Source of the DNA: an uncultured Eubacteriales bacterium
Lineage (GTDB): Bacteria > Bacillota > Clostridia > Oscillospirales > Acutalibacteraceae
NCBI GenBank assembly: GCA_900317795.1
Contig: ONIF01000134.1
Coordinates: forward strand, 1 to 18,450
Reading direction: 5' to 3'
Length of the DNA stretch: 18,450 bases
The notes beneath the pieces are model-generated. The model did no database searches and had not been told where the DNA came from. It saw only the letters and a list, made by a program, of their open reading frames with translations. Shown one piece after another: positions 6,551 to 13,571 of this stretch (the first letter of the stretch is position 1; the number at the start of each line of letters is the position of its first letter). Position numbers and translations under genes: made by a program.

Positions 6551-6985
6551 ATGAACAAAATAAAAGAATGCGTGAATGATATTTCAAAAAAATACGGCTC
6601 ATCGGAACCAAAGACTATATGTGAAAATATGGGAATAATAATTTTATCTTTTGATTTGCCCGAAAGGGTAAACGGCTTTTCGATGGAGAAAAAGGGAAGA
6701 TGGTTTATTGTCCTCAATAATATGCTTGATGACGACAGAAAGCGTTTTACGACTGCACATGAACTCGGTCACATTGTCATGCACGGACATACCAACTCCA
6801 TCAACCTCAGCTGCAACACGTATTTTTGCATATCGAAGTATGAACGTGAGGCAGATATGTTTGCAGCGTATCTTCTTCTGAAAGCAGAATACGAAAGCTG
6901 CGAGGAATGCGAAAGCCTTACGATACAGCAGGCTTTTAAAATAGCACATATCCCCGAAGAAAAAGCTGATGAATTATTTTTTTAG
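6551..6985 (+). CDS. ImmA/IrrE-family zinc metallopeptidase
   Basis: A 144-residue cytoplasmic peptidase of the ImmA/IrrE (COG2856) family. The zinc site HELGH is at 70-74, and the third ligand is expected in KYEREADMFAAYLL (Glu100). The N-terminal segment with GFSMEKKGRWFIVLNN matches the strand region before the active-site helix in this family. The length is typical, and nothing is missing. GGGGGAG precedes the ATG. Members cleave XRE-type repressors, as ImmA does with ImmR and IrrE with DdrO, after a signal such as DNA damage. The gene directly before it encodes such a repressor, so that is the likely substrate; the inducing signal cannot be read from sequence. Confidence 0.92.
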   Translation: MNKIKECVNDISKKYGSSEPKTICENMGIIILSFDLPERVNGFSMEKKGRWFIVLNNMLDDDRKRFTTAHELGHIVMHGHTNSINLSCNTYFCISKYEREADMFAAYLLLKAEYESCEECESLTIQQAFKIAHIPEEKADELFF

Positions 6986-6994
6986 GCGGTGACT

Positions 6995-7477
6995 ATGATG
7001 AAGTTTTTTTTGAAACGTGCCGACAGAGGGTTTGACATATTCGACGAGTCGGCACATCTGAAATACACGGTTTCATTGAAAACTGACAGGAATAAACAAA
7101 AAATCATCATAAAAAACCTTAATAAAAAACCCGTTGCGGAAATCTTTAATAAAAAACTTGTATTCCGCTATTTTTCCGTGAAGTGCAAAGGACATTTATA
7201 TGTCCTTGTACCTGTGATAAAAGATTACTTCGCATTTATCATATATGGAAGCACTTACAGGTTTCTGGGCGACATTTCGGCAGGAAGATTTTCCCTTATA
7301 GACGTGGATAAAACACCCATTATGACTCAGAAAAAATGCTGGAGTAAATTCGGTGACGGCTTTGAACTTGAAATTTTTAATGAGGAACAAAAAATATTTT
7401 CACTGTGTTGTGCAGTCTGTGCGGCTGTGTATCTTTCAGCCTCCGAAACGAATACCCGCATGGTTGGCGAAAGCTGA
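6995..7477 (+). CDS. LURP-one-related (LOR/tubby-like) family protein
   Basis: A 160-residue soluble protein made of alternating strands: FFLKRADRGFDIFDESAHLK at the start, later YRFLGDISAGRFSLIDVDKT, a GDGFELEIFNEEQ strand and a final hydrophobic helix (IFSLCCAVCAAVYLSAS). This order, twelve or so strands with a buried C-terminal helix, fits the LOR/YxjI fold related to tubby C-terminal domains and phospholipid scramblases. The family's bacterial role is unknown. The start is ambiguous: a GTG at 6989 or ATGs at 6995 and 6998. AGGCGGTG precedes 6995. It begins nine bases after the peptidase stop and so belongs to the same operon, which is an unusual partner for an XRE-ImmA pair. The family call rests on pattern only. 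Confidence 0.7.
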   Translation: MMKFFLKRADRGFDIFDESAHLKYTVSLKTDRNKQKIIIKNLNKKPVAEIFNKKLVFRYFSVKCKGHLYVLVPVIKDYFAFIIYGSTYRFLGDISAGRFSLIDVDKTPIMTQKKCWSKFGDGFELEIFNEEQKIFSLCCAVCAAVYLSASETNTRMVGES

Positions 7478-7481
7478 TTTC

Positions 7482-7514
7482 AATTAGCAATTAGCAGTTA
7501 GCAATTAGCAATTT
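7482..7514. repeat. TTAGCAA heptamer array
   Basis: Four to five head-to-tail copies of AATTAGC/AGTTAGC begin five bases after the LOR stop codon and end in a T run. It resembles the AGCAAT material in the 2966-3160 element. It separates the regulatory operon from the glycan genes. Confidence 0.7.
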
Positions 7515-7552
7515 TTCCCTTGACATTGTACGGCATATATGACAAAATAGAG

Positions 7553-8425
7553 ATGGTGAAGTGTAGCTTGAAAGATATAAAAATATTGGAATGCGTCTTT
7601 AAAAATAGTGCAGAAGTTTATGAAAATATGATTTATCCCGTATCGGCAGGGGCTGAACTTTATAATAAAAATGATATTGTCCTTTCCATGCGTGACGACA
7701 CGGGCGAAAATATTTCAAAAAAAAATCCGTTTTATTGTGAATTGACCGTTCAATATTGGGCTTGGAAAAATTTAAAATGCGATGTGTGCGGTATTTTCCA
7801 TCAAAGACGCTTTCTTGACTTTTCAATGAAAAATAAAAAATACCCTTACAGCATAACCGAAAAGTCCGATGAAAAAACTTTGCGGAATGCAGGATTGTCC
7901 TATGAAAAAATCTGTGAGCTTTTTGACAATTACAGCATTATTGCAAATAAGCGTGAAAATCTTTTTGAAAGCGTTGAGGACTTCTATAACAGAAATGACC
8001 GACAAAATTTTGATGATATGGGACTTCTCAAAGATATTATCAAAGAAAAATATCCCGAATATTTTCCCTATGCAGAAACGTATTTTAAAGGCACTTATTC
8101 CTATTTCTGCAACGTCTTTATCATGGATAAAGAAAATTTTGACAAGTACAGCCAATGGCTTTTTGATATTCTCTTTGAGTATGAAAAAAGAAAACCGCAA
8201 AATTTATTTTACCCTCGTGAAATGGGAAAATTAGGTGAAAGGCTTTTCGGAGTGTATATGTACTATGTCATGGACTGCACGGATATTGCTTATATAGAAT
8301 TTCCACGACTGCATTTTTCAAGCGTAAACGGCACTACTTTGAAAAACTTATCTTTCAGCAAATTTTTTTATCACATCTGCCCCCCGAACTCGAAACGGAG
8401 AGCATTTATGCGTAAGCTTAAATAA
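7553..8425 (+). CDS. DUF4422 glycosyltransferase-like protein
   Basis: About 290 residues. The DUF4422 signature is clear: DDTGENISKKN (48-58), YCELTVQYWAWKN (61-73) and GIFHQRR (80-86). In most members the last motif reads HYRR; here the Tyr is Gln. The remainder, with FKGTYSYFCNVFIMDKENFD and GKLGERLFGVYMYYV, fits the family's second half. DUF4422 proteins occur in capsule and exopolysaccharide clusters and are thought to be glycosyltransferases; the sugar is unknown. The frame is open back to a TTG at 7520, inside or next to the repeat array, but family alignment favours a start near the ATG at 7553. The ribosome-binding site there is poor (TAGAG). It is followed by glf and a galactofuranosyltransferase, so it probably works on the same glycan. 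The stop codon lies within a GAGAGT element. Confidence 0.88.
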   Translation: MVKCSLKDIKILECVFKNSAEVYENMIYPVSAGAELYNKNDIVLSMRDDTGENISKKNPFYCELTVQYWAWKNLKCDVCGIFHQRRFLDFSMKNKKYPYSITEKSDEKTLRNAGLSYEKICELFDNYSIIANKRENLFESVEDFYNRNDRQNFDDMGLLKDIIKEKYPEYFPYAETYFKGTYSYFCNVFIMDKENFDKYSQWLFDILFEYEKRKPQNLFYPREMGKLGERLFGVYMYYVMDCTDIAYIEFPRLHFSSVNGTTLKNLSFSKFFYHICPPNSKRRAFMRKLK

Positions 8426-8571
8426 AGTGTGGAGAGTTGAGAGTGGAGAGTTGAGCAAATTTCAATCCCTGCTTTTTTCCGAAACACGAATTTAAAAAAA
8501 TAAAAACGGTGGATTTTGAGAGTAAAGTGGAAACATAACAACTTCACTCTCCACTCTCCAAACTCCACTCT
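8419..8571. repeat. GAGAGT-type hairpin element, copy 1
   Basis: The left arm has GTGTGGAGAGTTGAGAGTGG and the right arm (8546-8571) is a CTCTCCACTCTCCAAAC-type complement, so a transcript would fold on itself. The first 81 bases (8419-8499) recur identically at 8571-8651. The DUF4422 stop codon (8423-8425) is part of the element. Confidence 0.85.
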
Positions 8572-8676
8572 AAATAAAGTGTGGAGAGTTGAGAGTGGAG
8601 AGTTGAGCAAATTTCAATCCCTGCTTTTTTCCGAAACACGAATTTAAAAAACTCTCCACTCTCCAAACTCCACTCT
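8571..8676. repeat. GAGAGT-type hairpin element, copy 2 with a 47-base deletion
   Basis: This is a direct tandem duplicate of copy 1. The left 81 bases are identical at an offset of 152, and the right 26 bases (8651-8676) are identical to 8546-8571 at an offset of 105. It therefore equals copy 1 minus about 47 internal bases. It ends 19 bases before the glf start codon. Confidence 0.85.
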
Positions 8677-8695
8677 GACAGAAAGGATTGTTTTT

Positions 8696-9796
8696 ATGTA
8701 CGATTATTTAGTAGTTGGTGCAGGTCTTTTCGGTGCGATTTTTGCACATGAGGCTAACAAAAGAGGCAAGAAAGTTCTTGTGATTGATAAAAGAAGTCAT
8801 ATAGGCGGAAATATCTATTGTGAGAAAATCGAAGATATAAACGTACACAAGTACGGGGCACATATTTTCCATACAAACGACAAAAAAGTTTGGGAATATA
8901 TCAATCAGTTTGCAGAGTTCAATAATTATATCAACTCGCCTGTTGCGGTCTATAAAGATGAATTGTATAACCTGCCCTTTAATATGAATACGTTCAGCCG
9001 TCTTTGGAATATCAAAACTCCTGCCGAAGCAAAGAAAATCATTGCCGACCAGATTGCCGACCTCGACATTGACGAGCCGAAAAACTTGGAAGAACAGGCT
9101 TTAAAGCTTGTCGGACGTGACGTTTATGAAAAGCTTATCAAGGGCTATACGGAAAAACAGTGGGGACGTTCCTGCACAGACCTGCCTGCATTTATTATCA
9201 AAAGACTGCCTTTGAGATTTACTTTTGACAACAACTATTTCAATGCACGTTATCAGGGAATTCCAATGGGCGGTTATACTCCCATTATAGAGAAAATGCT
9301 TGACGGCATTGAAGTTCTTACCGATACGGATTACTTTGAGTGGATAAAGACAAATGCCGATAAAATCAAAAAGACTGTTTTCACGGGACAAATCGACCAA
9401 TTCTTTGACTATAAACTTGGCGTTTTGGAATACCGCTCTGTAAGATTTGAAACGGAAGTTCTCGATACAGACAATTTCCAGGGAAATGCCGTTGTGAATT
9501 ATACGGAGAGAGAAGTGCCTTATACAAGAATTATCGAACACAAGCATTTTGAATTTGGCACTCAACCCAAAACTGTTATTTCAAAAGAATATTCATCGGA
9601 GTGGAAGCCCGGTATTGAGCCGTACTATCCCGTAAACAACGATAAGAATAATGCACTTTATGAAGAATACAAAAAATTGGCTGACGCAACTCCCAATGTA
9701 ATATTTGGAGGTCGCTTAGGCAATTACAAGTATTATGATATGGATAAAGTGATAGATGTTGCCCTTACGGCTGTTAAAGATGAATTTGGAGAGTAA
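8696..9796 (+). CDS. glf: UDP-galactopyranose mutase
   Basis: Converts UDP-galactopyranose to UDP-galactofuranose with reduced FAD, in the cytoplasm. At 366 residues it has the usual bacterial length. The N-terminal dinucleotide-binding fold is clear: VVGAGLFGAIFAHEANKRG, then IDKRSHIGGNIY, about 6-41. Conserved active-site positions are visible: Trp156 in YTEKQWGRS, Arg170 in FIIKRLPLRF, and Arg340 in FGGRLGNYKYYDMD near the C-terminus. AGAAAGGA stands upstream of the ATG. A galactofuranosyltransferase gene overlaps its 3' end by 17 bases, so product and user are translationally coupled. The upstream DUF4422 gene is separated by two GAGAGT elements but may still be cotranscribed, since I see no good promoter between them. 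Confidence 0.96.
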   Translation: MYDYLVVGAGLFGAIFAHEANKRGKKVLVIDKRSHIGGNIYCEKIEDINVHKYGAHIFHTNDKKVWEYINQFAEFNNYINSPVAVYKDELYNLPFNMNTFSRLWNIKTPAEAKKIIADQIADLDIDEPKNLEEQALKLVGRDVYEKLIKGYTEKQWGRSCTDLPAFIIKRLPLRFTFDNNYFNARYQGIPMGGYTPIIEKMLDGIEVLTDTDYFEWIKTNADKIKKTVFTGQIDQFFDYKLGVLEYRSVRFETEVLDTDNFQGNAVVNYTEREVPYTRIIEHKHFEFGTQPKTVISKEYSSEWKPGIEPYYPVNNDKNNALYEEYKKLADATPNVIFGGRLGNYKYYDMDKVIDVALTAVKDEFGE

Positions 9797-11531
9797 TATT
9801 TTAAGGAACATCATTTTTCCGAAAGAAAATATCTGCCCGAAATCCGATTTATATTACAGGTCGGATTCGGGCGGAATGTCGAAAAATGCTTTGAATATCT
9901 GCGGAAAAACAGTTTTTGATACATATTTCAACTCTTTTCCGATAGGAAAATATATGGAATACTGCATATTTTCGGGACTGTTTTTGAAACTGAAAGTATG
10001 CGGTATTTTTATATTAAAGATTTTCGGTGTGAGTGAAAATGCGGAAACGCTTGTTTTGGAAAAAAACATCAATGCCGAAAGCACTCTCGAAGATGTCACG
10101 GACATTTCAAAATGCATGGAAAGCGGTTTTTCACAGATATACTTTTCTCTCGAAAGCGACAACGGCATTTTATATGGAGGGAATTTTTTCTGCACAGCGG
10201 AAAAGCTTAACATTATAAATACAGCGGTTGTGATATGCACTTTTAAAAGAGAGAAATTTTTATTGAGAAATCACCGTGAGATATGCGAATATCTTGAAAA
10301 TCAAAATGTTTTGAATGAAAGCAATATTCATTTTTATATCGTAGATAACGGAAAAACGCTTGATAAAAATTTGATTGAAAACAAATATACAACGCTTATC
10401 CCGAATAAAAATACAGGCGGAAGCGGTGGTTTTACACGAGGCTATTATGAAGCCCTGCACAGCGGTGAAAATTATACAAACATACTTTTCATGGACGACG
10501 ACATTGTACTTGATTGTGAAATGCTTTTGAGAGTTTACGGCATTCTGAGGACTGCAAAAGATAAAAATTCGGCAGTTGGCGGAACGATGATAAAATTAAG
10601 CGATTTTATCACTCAGCATGAAGCAGGGGCTTTATGGGACGGTAAAAGACATATTTCTTTGGGAATGGGTGCGGATTTGACGAAACGTGAAAGCGTGTTT
10701 GCAGAGTATCCGCAATGTGACTATAATGCATGGTGGTTTTACTGTTTCCCGTCTGACTGGCAGAAAAAATATGGTTATCCCCTGCAATTTTTCATTAAAG
10801 AAGATGACATTGAATACTCTCTCAGATGTGCGGACAAAATTGCTGTAATGAGTGGACTTGCTGTATGGCATGATGATTTTGAAAACAAATATGACGGTTT
10901 TCAGGAATACTATATCAAAAGAAACGAATTGATTATGACATCTGTTAATCATCAGAAAGCATATCCGTTTTTTCAGGTGGAAAAATTAGTGAAATGCGTC
11001 ATGCGACAGGTCGTTTATCAGAGATATTTTTTGGCTGACATAGTGATAAAAGCCTATGACGATTATTTAAAAGGCTGGGAAAATTTCAGAAATACCGATA
11101 CAGAAAAGCTGAATTTTGAATTGATGAATTCATGTCAGAAACTGCTTACAGATGATGAGTTGAAAAATTATGGAGTATATTTTGATAAAGAAAAGTATGA
11201 GTATGCACTCAACGAGAAAAAACAGCTTGTAAAACAGATTTTCACTTTTAACGGCTATTTCATTCCGAAATGCTTTTATAAAAAGGACAAAGACGGATTT
11301 GCAATAACAGCATTGGCAGGCTGTAAATTTATCAATTTCTATAAGCATAAAAAGATACTTCACTATGATGTTTCGGGAAAGCGTGGATTTGTCACGGAGA
11401 TAAAACAATCCGCATTCTGGAAATACAGCTTTTTGCTTTTGGGAAAAAGCATCAAATTTCTTATCAAATATCCGTCTGTACGGAAAGGATATCAAAATCA
11501 TTTAAAAGAGTTGGCGGAGTTTGAAAAATAG
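9780..11531 (+). CDS. GlfT2-like galactofuranosyltransferase (GT2 family)
   Basis: Transfers galactofuranose from UDP-Galf to a growing glycan, probably at the cytoplasmic face of the membrane. From the chosen start it has 583 residues, close to the GlfT family size. An N-terminal strand-rich region (about 1-145) precedes a GT-A domain with VVICTFKRE (~150), NTGGSGGFTRG (211-221), the metal-binding FMDDD (DDD at 239-241), an EDDIEY motif (341-346) and WHDD (363-366). These are the landmarks of the GlfT2 group. The frame is open from an ATG at 9756, but the ATG at 9780 gives the normal N-terminus (...NIIFPKEN). Neither has a good ribosome-binding site, consistent with coupling to glf by overlap. 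The acceptor glycan is not known. The TAG stop is the edge of a GAGAGT element. Confidence 0.9.
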   Translation: MNLESNILRNIIFPKENICPKSDLYYRSDSGGMSKNALNICGKTVFDTYFNSFPIGKYMEYCIFSGLFLKLKVCGIFILKIFGVSENAETLVLEKNINAESTLEDVTDISKCMESGFSQIYFSLESDNGILYGGNFFCTAEKLNIINTAVVICTFKREKFLLRNHREICEYLENQNVLNESNIHFYIVDNGKTLDKNLIENKYTTLIPNKNTGGSGGFTRGYYEALHSGENYTNILFMDDDIVLDCEMLLRVYGILRTAKDKNSAVGGTMIKLSDFITQHEAGALWDGKRHISLGMGADLTKRESVFAEYPQCDYNAWWFYCFPSDWQKKYGYPLQFFIKEDDIEYSLRCADKIAVMSGLAVWHDDFENKYDGFQEYYIKRNELIMTSVNHQKAYPFFQVEKLVKCVMRQVVYQRYFLADIVIKAYDDYLKGWENFRNTDTEKLNFELMNSCQKLLTDDELKNYGVYFDKEKYEYALNEKKQLVKQIFTFNGYFIPKCFYKKDKDGFAITALAGCKFINFYKHKKILHYDVSGKRGFVTEIKQSAFWKYSFLLLGKSIKFLIKYPSVRKGYQNHLKELAEFEK

Positions 11532-11656
11532 AGTGGAGTTTGGAGAGTGGAGAGTGGAGCGGTTGTGAACTCGGAGTTTTATAAACAAAGCGGAAAATAT
11601 GACAACTTCACTCTCCACTCTCAACTCTCCACACTTCATTAAAACTCTCCACACTT
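11529..11656. repeat. GAGAGT-type hairpin element, copy 3, inverted orientation
   Basis: It reads TAGAGTGGAGTTTGGAGAGT at the left, the complement of the right end of copies 1 and 2, and CTCTCAACTCTCCACACTT at the right. The internal segment around 11587-11612 (GGAAAATATGACAACTTCAC) closely matches copy 1 at about 8524-8558 (GGAAACATAACAACTTCAC). CTCTCCACACTT is duplicated at 11615-11626 and 11645-11656. The left end supplies the TAG stop of the galactofuranosyltransferase. Confidence 0.8.
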
Positions 11657-11679
11657 GATAAAAAGGAGGATTGATTGAA

Positions 11680-13362
11680 ATGCTTGAAAGACTTATTGAA
11701 ACGGCACAGGAAAGAGAAAAACCTGATTTAGTGCTGAAAAACGGTAAAATTATCAACGTATTCACGGGAGAGATTGTTGAAGGTGACGTTGCTGTCACAA
11801 ACGGAATTATTGTTGGTGTGGGAAAGTATGACGGCAAATTTGAAAAAGACCTTAAAGGAAAGTATGTTTCATCGGGCTTTATCAATGCACATCTTCATGT
11901 AGAGTCGTCAATGGTGACACCGCCTGTATATTCCTATGAAGAATTGAAATGGGGTGCGACAACCGTTATCACCGACCCGCATGAAATAGCAAATGTGGGA
12001 GGCATGGAGGCTCTTGAAAATATATTGAGAGCAGCGGAAAAATGCCCGATCAATTATTATGTCATGCTTCCGTCATGCGTGCCTGCAACGCCCTTTGAGC
12101 ATTCGGGGGCGATACTCAAAGCTGATGACCTTTTGAAATTCCATGATAATCCGAATGTACTCGGACTTGGTGAGTTAATGAACGTTGTCGGAACGCTTGA
12201 CTGCTATCCCGAAATCATCAAAAAGATACAGGGATTTTCTGATAAAATCATAGACGGTCATTCGCCTATGGTGACGGGAAAAGCACTAAACGGCTATGCA
12301 ACGGCAGGAGTGAATACAGACCATGAAAGCATTACATACGAGGAGGCTGTTGAAAAATTACGCTGCGGAATGGCTGTTTTAGTCAGAGAGGGTTCAGCTT
12401 CAAAGAATCTCACGGCTATTATAAATGGGGTTGTCAAAAACAGTATAGACACTTCAAGAATGGCATTCTGTACAGATGACAAGCACCTTGCAGATATACG
12501 CAAAGAGGGAACTGTTCGTGCCAATATCAAAAAGGCTGTCAAATTAGGCTTGTCACCTGTAAAGGCGATACAAATGGCAACTATCAATGCAGCCAATATT
12601 TACGGCTTGAAAAAAATAGGTGCTATTGCTTGTGGATATAAAGCGGATATCGTTGTATTTGATGATTTTGAAAATATGAATATAGAGGCTGTCTATAAAG
12701 ACGGAATACCGCTTGAAGATATACCCAAGCCCGTCAACACGGAATACAGTAAAAAATTGATGTCCTCTGTGAACGTGGGATATATAGATGAAAAAGCCTT
12801 TGATATTCCCATAAAATACAAGTATTCCGTAATAGGCATTATTGAAAATCAGATAGCAACCACTAAACTTGAAATGTCGCACAGACGTGTTGAAAAAGGC
12901 TTGTTTGAGGGGACTGTAAGAAAAATTGCCGTGATAGAAAGACATCATGCAAGAGATTTTCACGCTTGTGCCTACATAGACGGCTACGGACTGGAACACG
13001 GTGCAATCGCAACAACTGTTGCACATGATTCTCATAATATCATTGTTATCGGTGACAATAATTCGGATATGCTGAAAGCTGTCGAAATACTAAAAAACAT
13101 CAATGGGGGATATGTCATTGTAAAAGACGGTGAAATTATCGGAAAACTTCCGCTTGAACTCGGTGGATTGATGAGTATGAAAAGTGCAGATGAATTCATA
13201 CCCGAACTTGACGAAATCATACAAAAAGCTTATGAAATGGGTGTCAATAAAAATATAGACCCGTTCATTACATTGTCATTTATGGCATTGCCTGTTATAC
13301 CCGAAATAAGAATTACGGACTGCGGATTGTTTGATGTGACAAAATTTGAGTTTACGGAATAA
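11680..13362 (+). CDS. ade: adenine deaminase
   Basis: Hydrolyses adenine to hypoxanthine and ammonia for purine salvage, in the cytoplasm. It belongs to the amidohydrolase superfamily (AdeC/Ade type). About 560 residues, near the usual length. Metal-site and family motifs from the chosen start are NAHLHVESSM (69-78), TDPHEIANVGG (98-108), GHSPMVTGKALNGY (193-206) and FCTDDKH (263-270 region). The C-terminal adenine-deaminase domain includes RHHARDFHACAYIDGYGLEH. A perfect AAAAGGAGGA (11661-11670) stands ten bases before the ATG. An in-frame TTG at 11671 is too close to it. The gene follows the inverted GAGAGT element and is functionally unrelated to the glycan genes. No convincing terminator was found in 13363-13435. 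Confidence 0.95.
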   Translation: MLERLIETAQEREKPDLVLKNGKIINVFTGEIVEGDVAVTNGIIVGVGKYDGKFEKDLKGKYVSSGFINAHLHVESSMVTPPVYSYEELKWGATTVITDPHEIANVGGMEALENILRAAEKCPINYYVMLPSCVPATPFEHSGAILKADDLLKFHDNPNVLGLGELMNVVGTLDCYPEIIKKIQGFSDKIIDGHSPMVTGKALNGYATAGVNTDHESITYEEAVEKLRCGMAVLVREGSASKNLTAIINGVVKNSIDTSRMAFCTDDKHLADIRKEGTVRANIKKAVKLGLSPVKAIQMATINAANIYGLKKIGAIACGYKADIVVFDDFENMNIEAVYKDGIPLEDIPKPVNTEYSKKLMSSVNVGYIDEKAFDIPIKYKYSVIGIIENQIATTKLEMSHRRVEKGLFEGTVRKIAVIERHHARDFHACAYIDGYGLEHGAIATTVAHDSHNIIVIGDNNSDMLKAVEILKNINGGYVIVKDGEIIGKLPLELGGLMSMKSADEFIPELDEIIQKAYEMGVNKNIDPFITLSFMALPVIPEIRITDCGLFDVTKFEFTE

Positions 13363-13435
13363 AAAAAATGTATGTATTGACATGACTAATGTTGAAAGGA
13401 AAAAATTTTTGTATATATTTTTTCGCTTAAAGATA

Positions 13436-13464
13436 TTGATTATTTGAGGGAAATGTTATATAAT
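13436..13464 (+). promoter_or_regulatory. sigma-A promoter of the giant surface-protein gene
   Basis: TTGATT (13436-13441) and TATAAT (13459-13464) are separated by 17 bases. The start of transcription near 13471 gives a leader of about 100 bases. Confidence 0.75.
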
Positions 13465-13470
13465 ATAGAA

Positions 13471-13571
13471 AATATACAATTCAGTGCTATGCCCTAAAGG
13501 TTATGTGCCGTATTTCGGGACAAATGTATGGGGTTGTGTATGAAATGATTTTTTAAGGAGGAATTATTAAC
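13471..13571 (+). promoter_or_regulatory. about 100-base leader with a short hairpin and strong ribosome-binding site
   Basis: A hairpin at 13505-13521 has a CCG/CGG core, a TATTT loop and one mismatch. Nearby are repeated TATGCC/TATGTGCC and TGTATG motifs, then AAGGAGGA eight bases or so before the ATG. I compared it from memory with c-di-GMP, glycine and preQ1 riboswitches and saw no match. Confidence 0.4.

Noticed and set aside
5342..7477. complete prophage or integrative conjugative element
   Set aside because: Only regulator-type genes are present. There is no integrase, excisionase, replication, capsid or conjugation gene, and both sides return to ordinary genes.
7482..7514. CRISPR-like array
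   Set aside because: The units are 7 bases, head to tail, with no spacers and no cas genes nearby.
9101..9565. 154-codon minus-strand frame inside glf
   Set aside because: It lies wholly within the conserved glf coding sequence and has no domain content.
11502..11885. 127-codon minus-strand frame
   Set aside because: It is mostly the translation of the GAGAGT element and the antisense of the adenine deaminase start.
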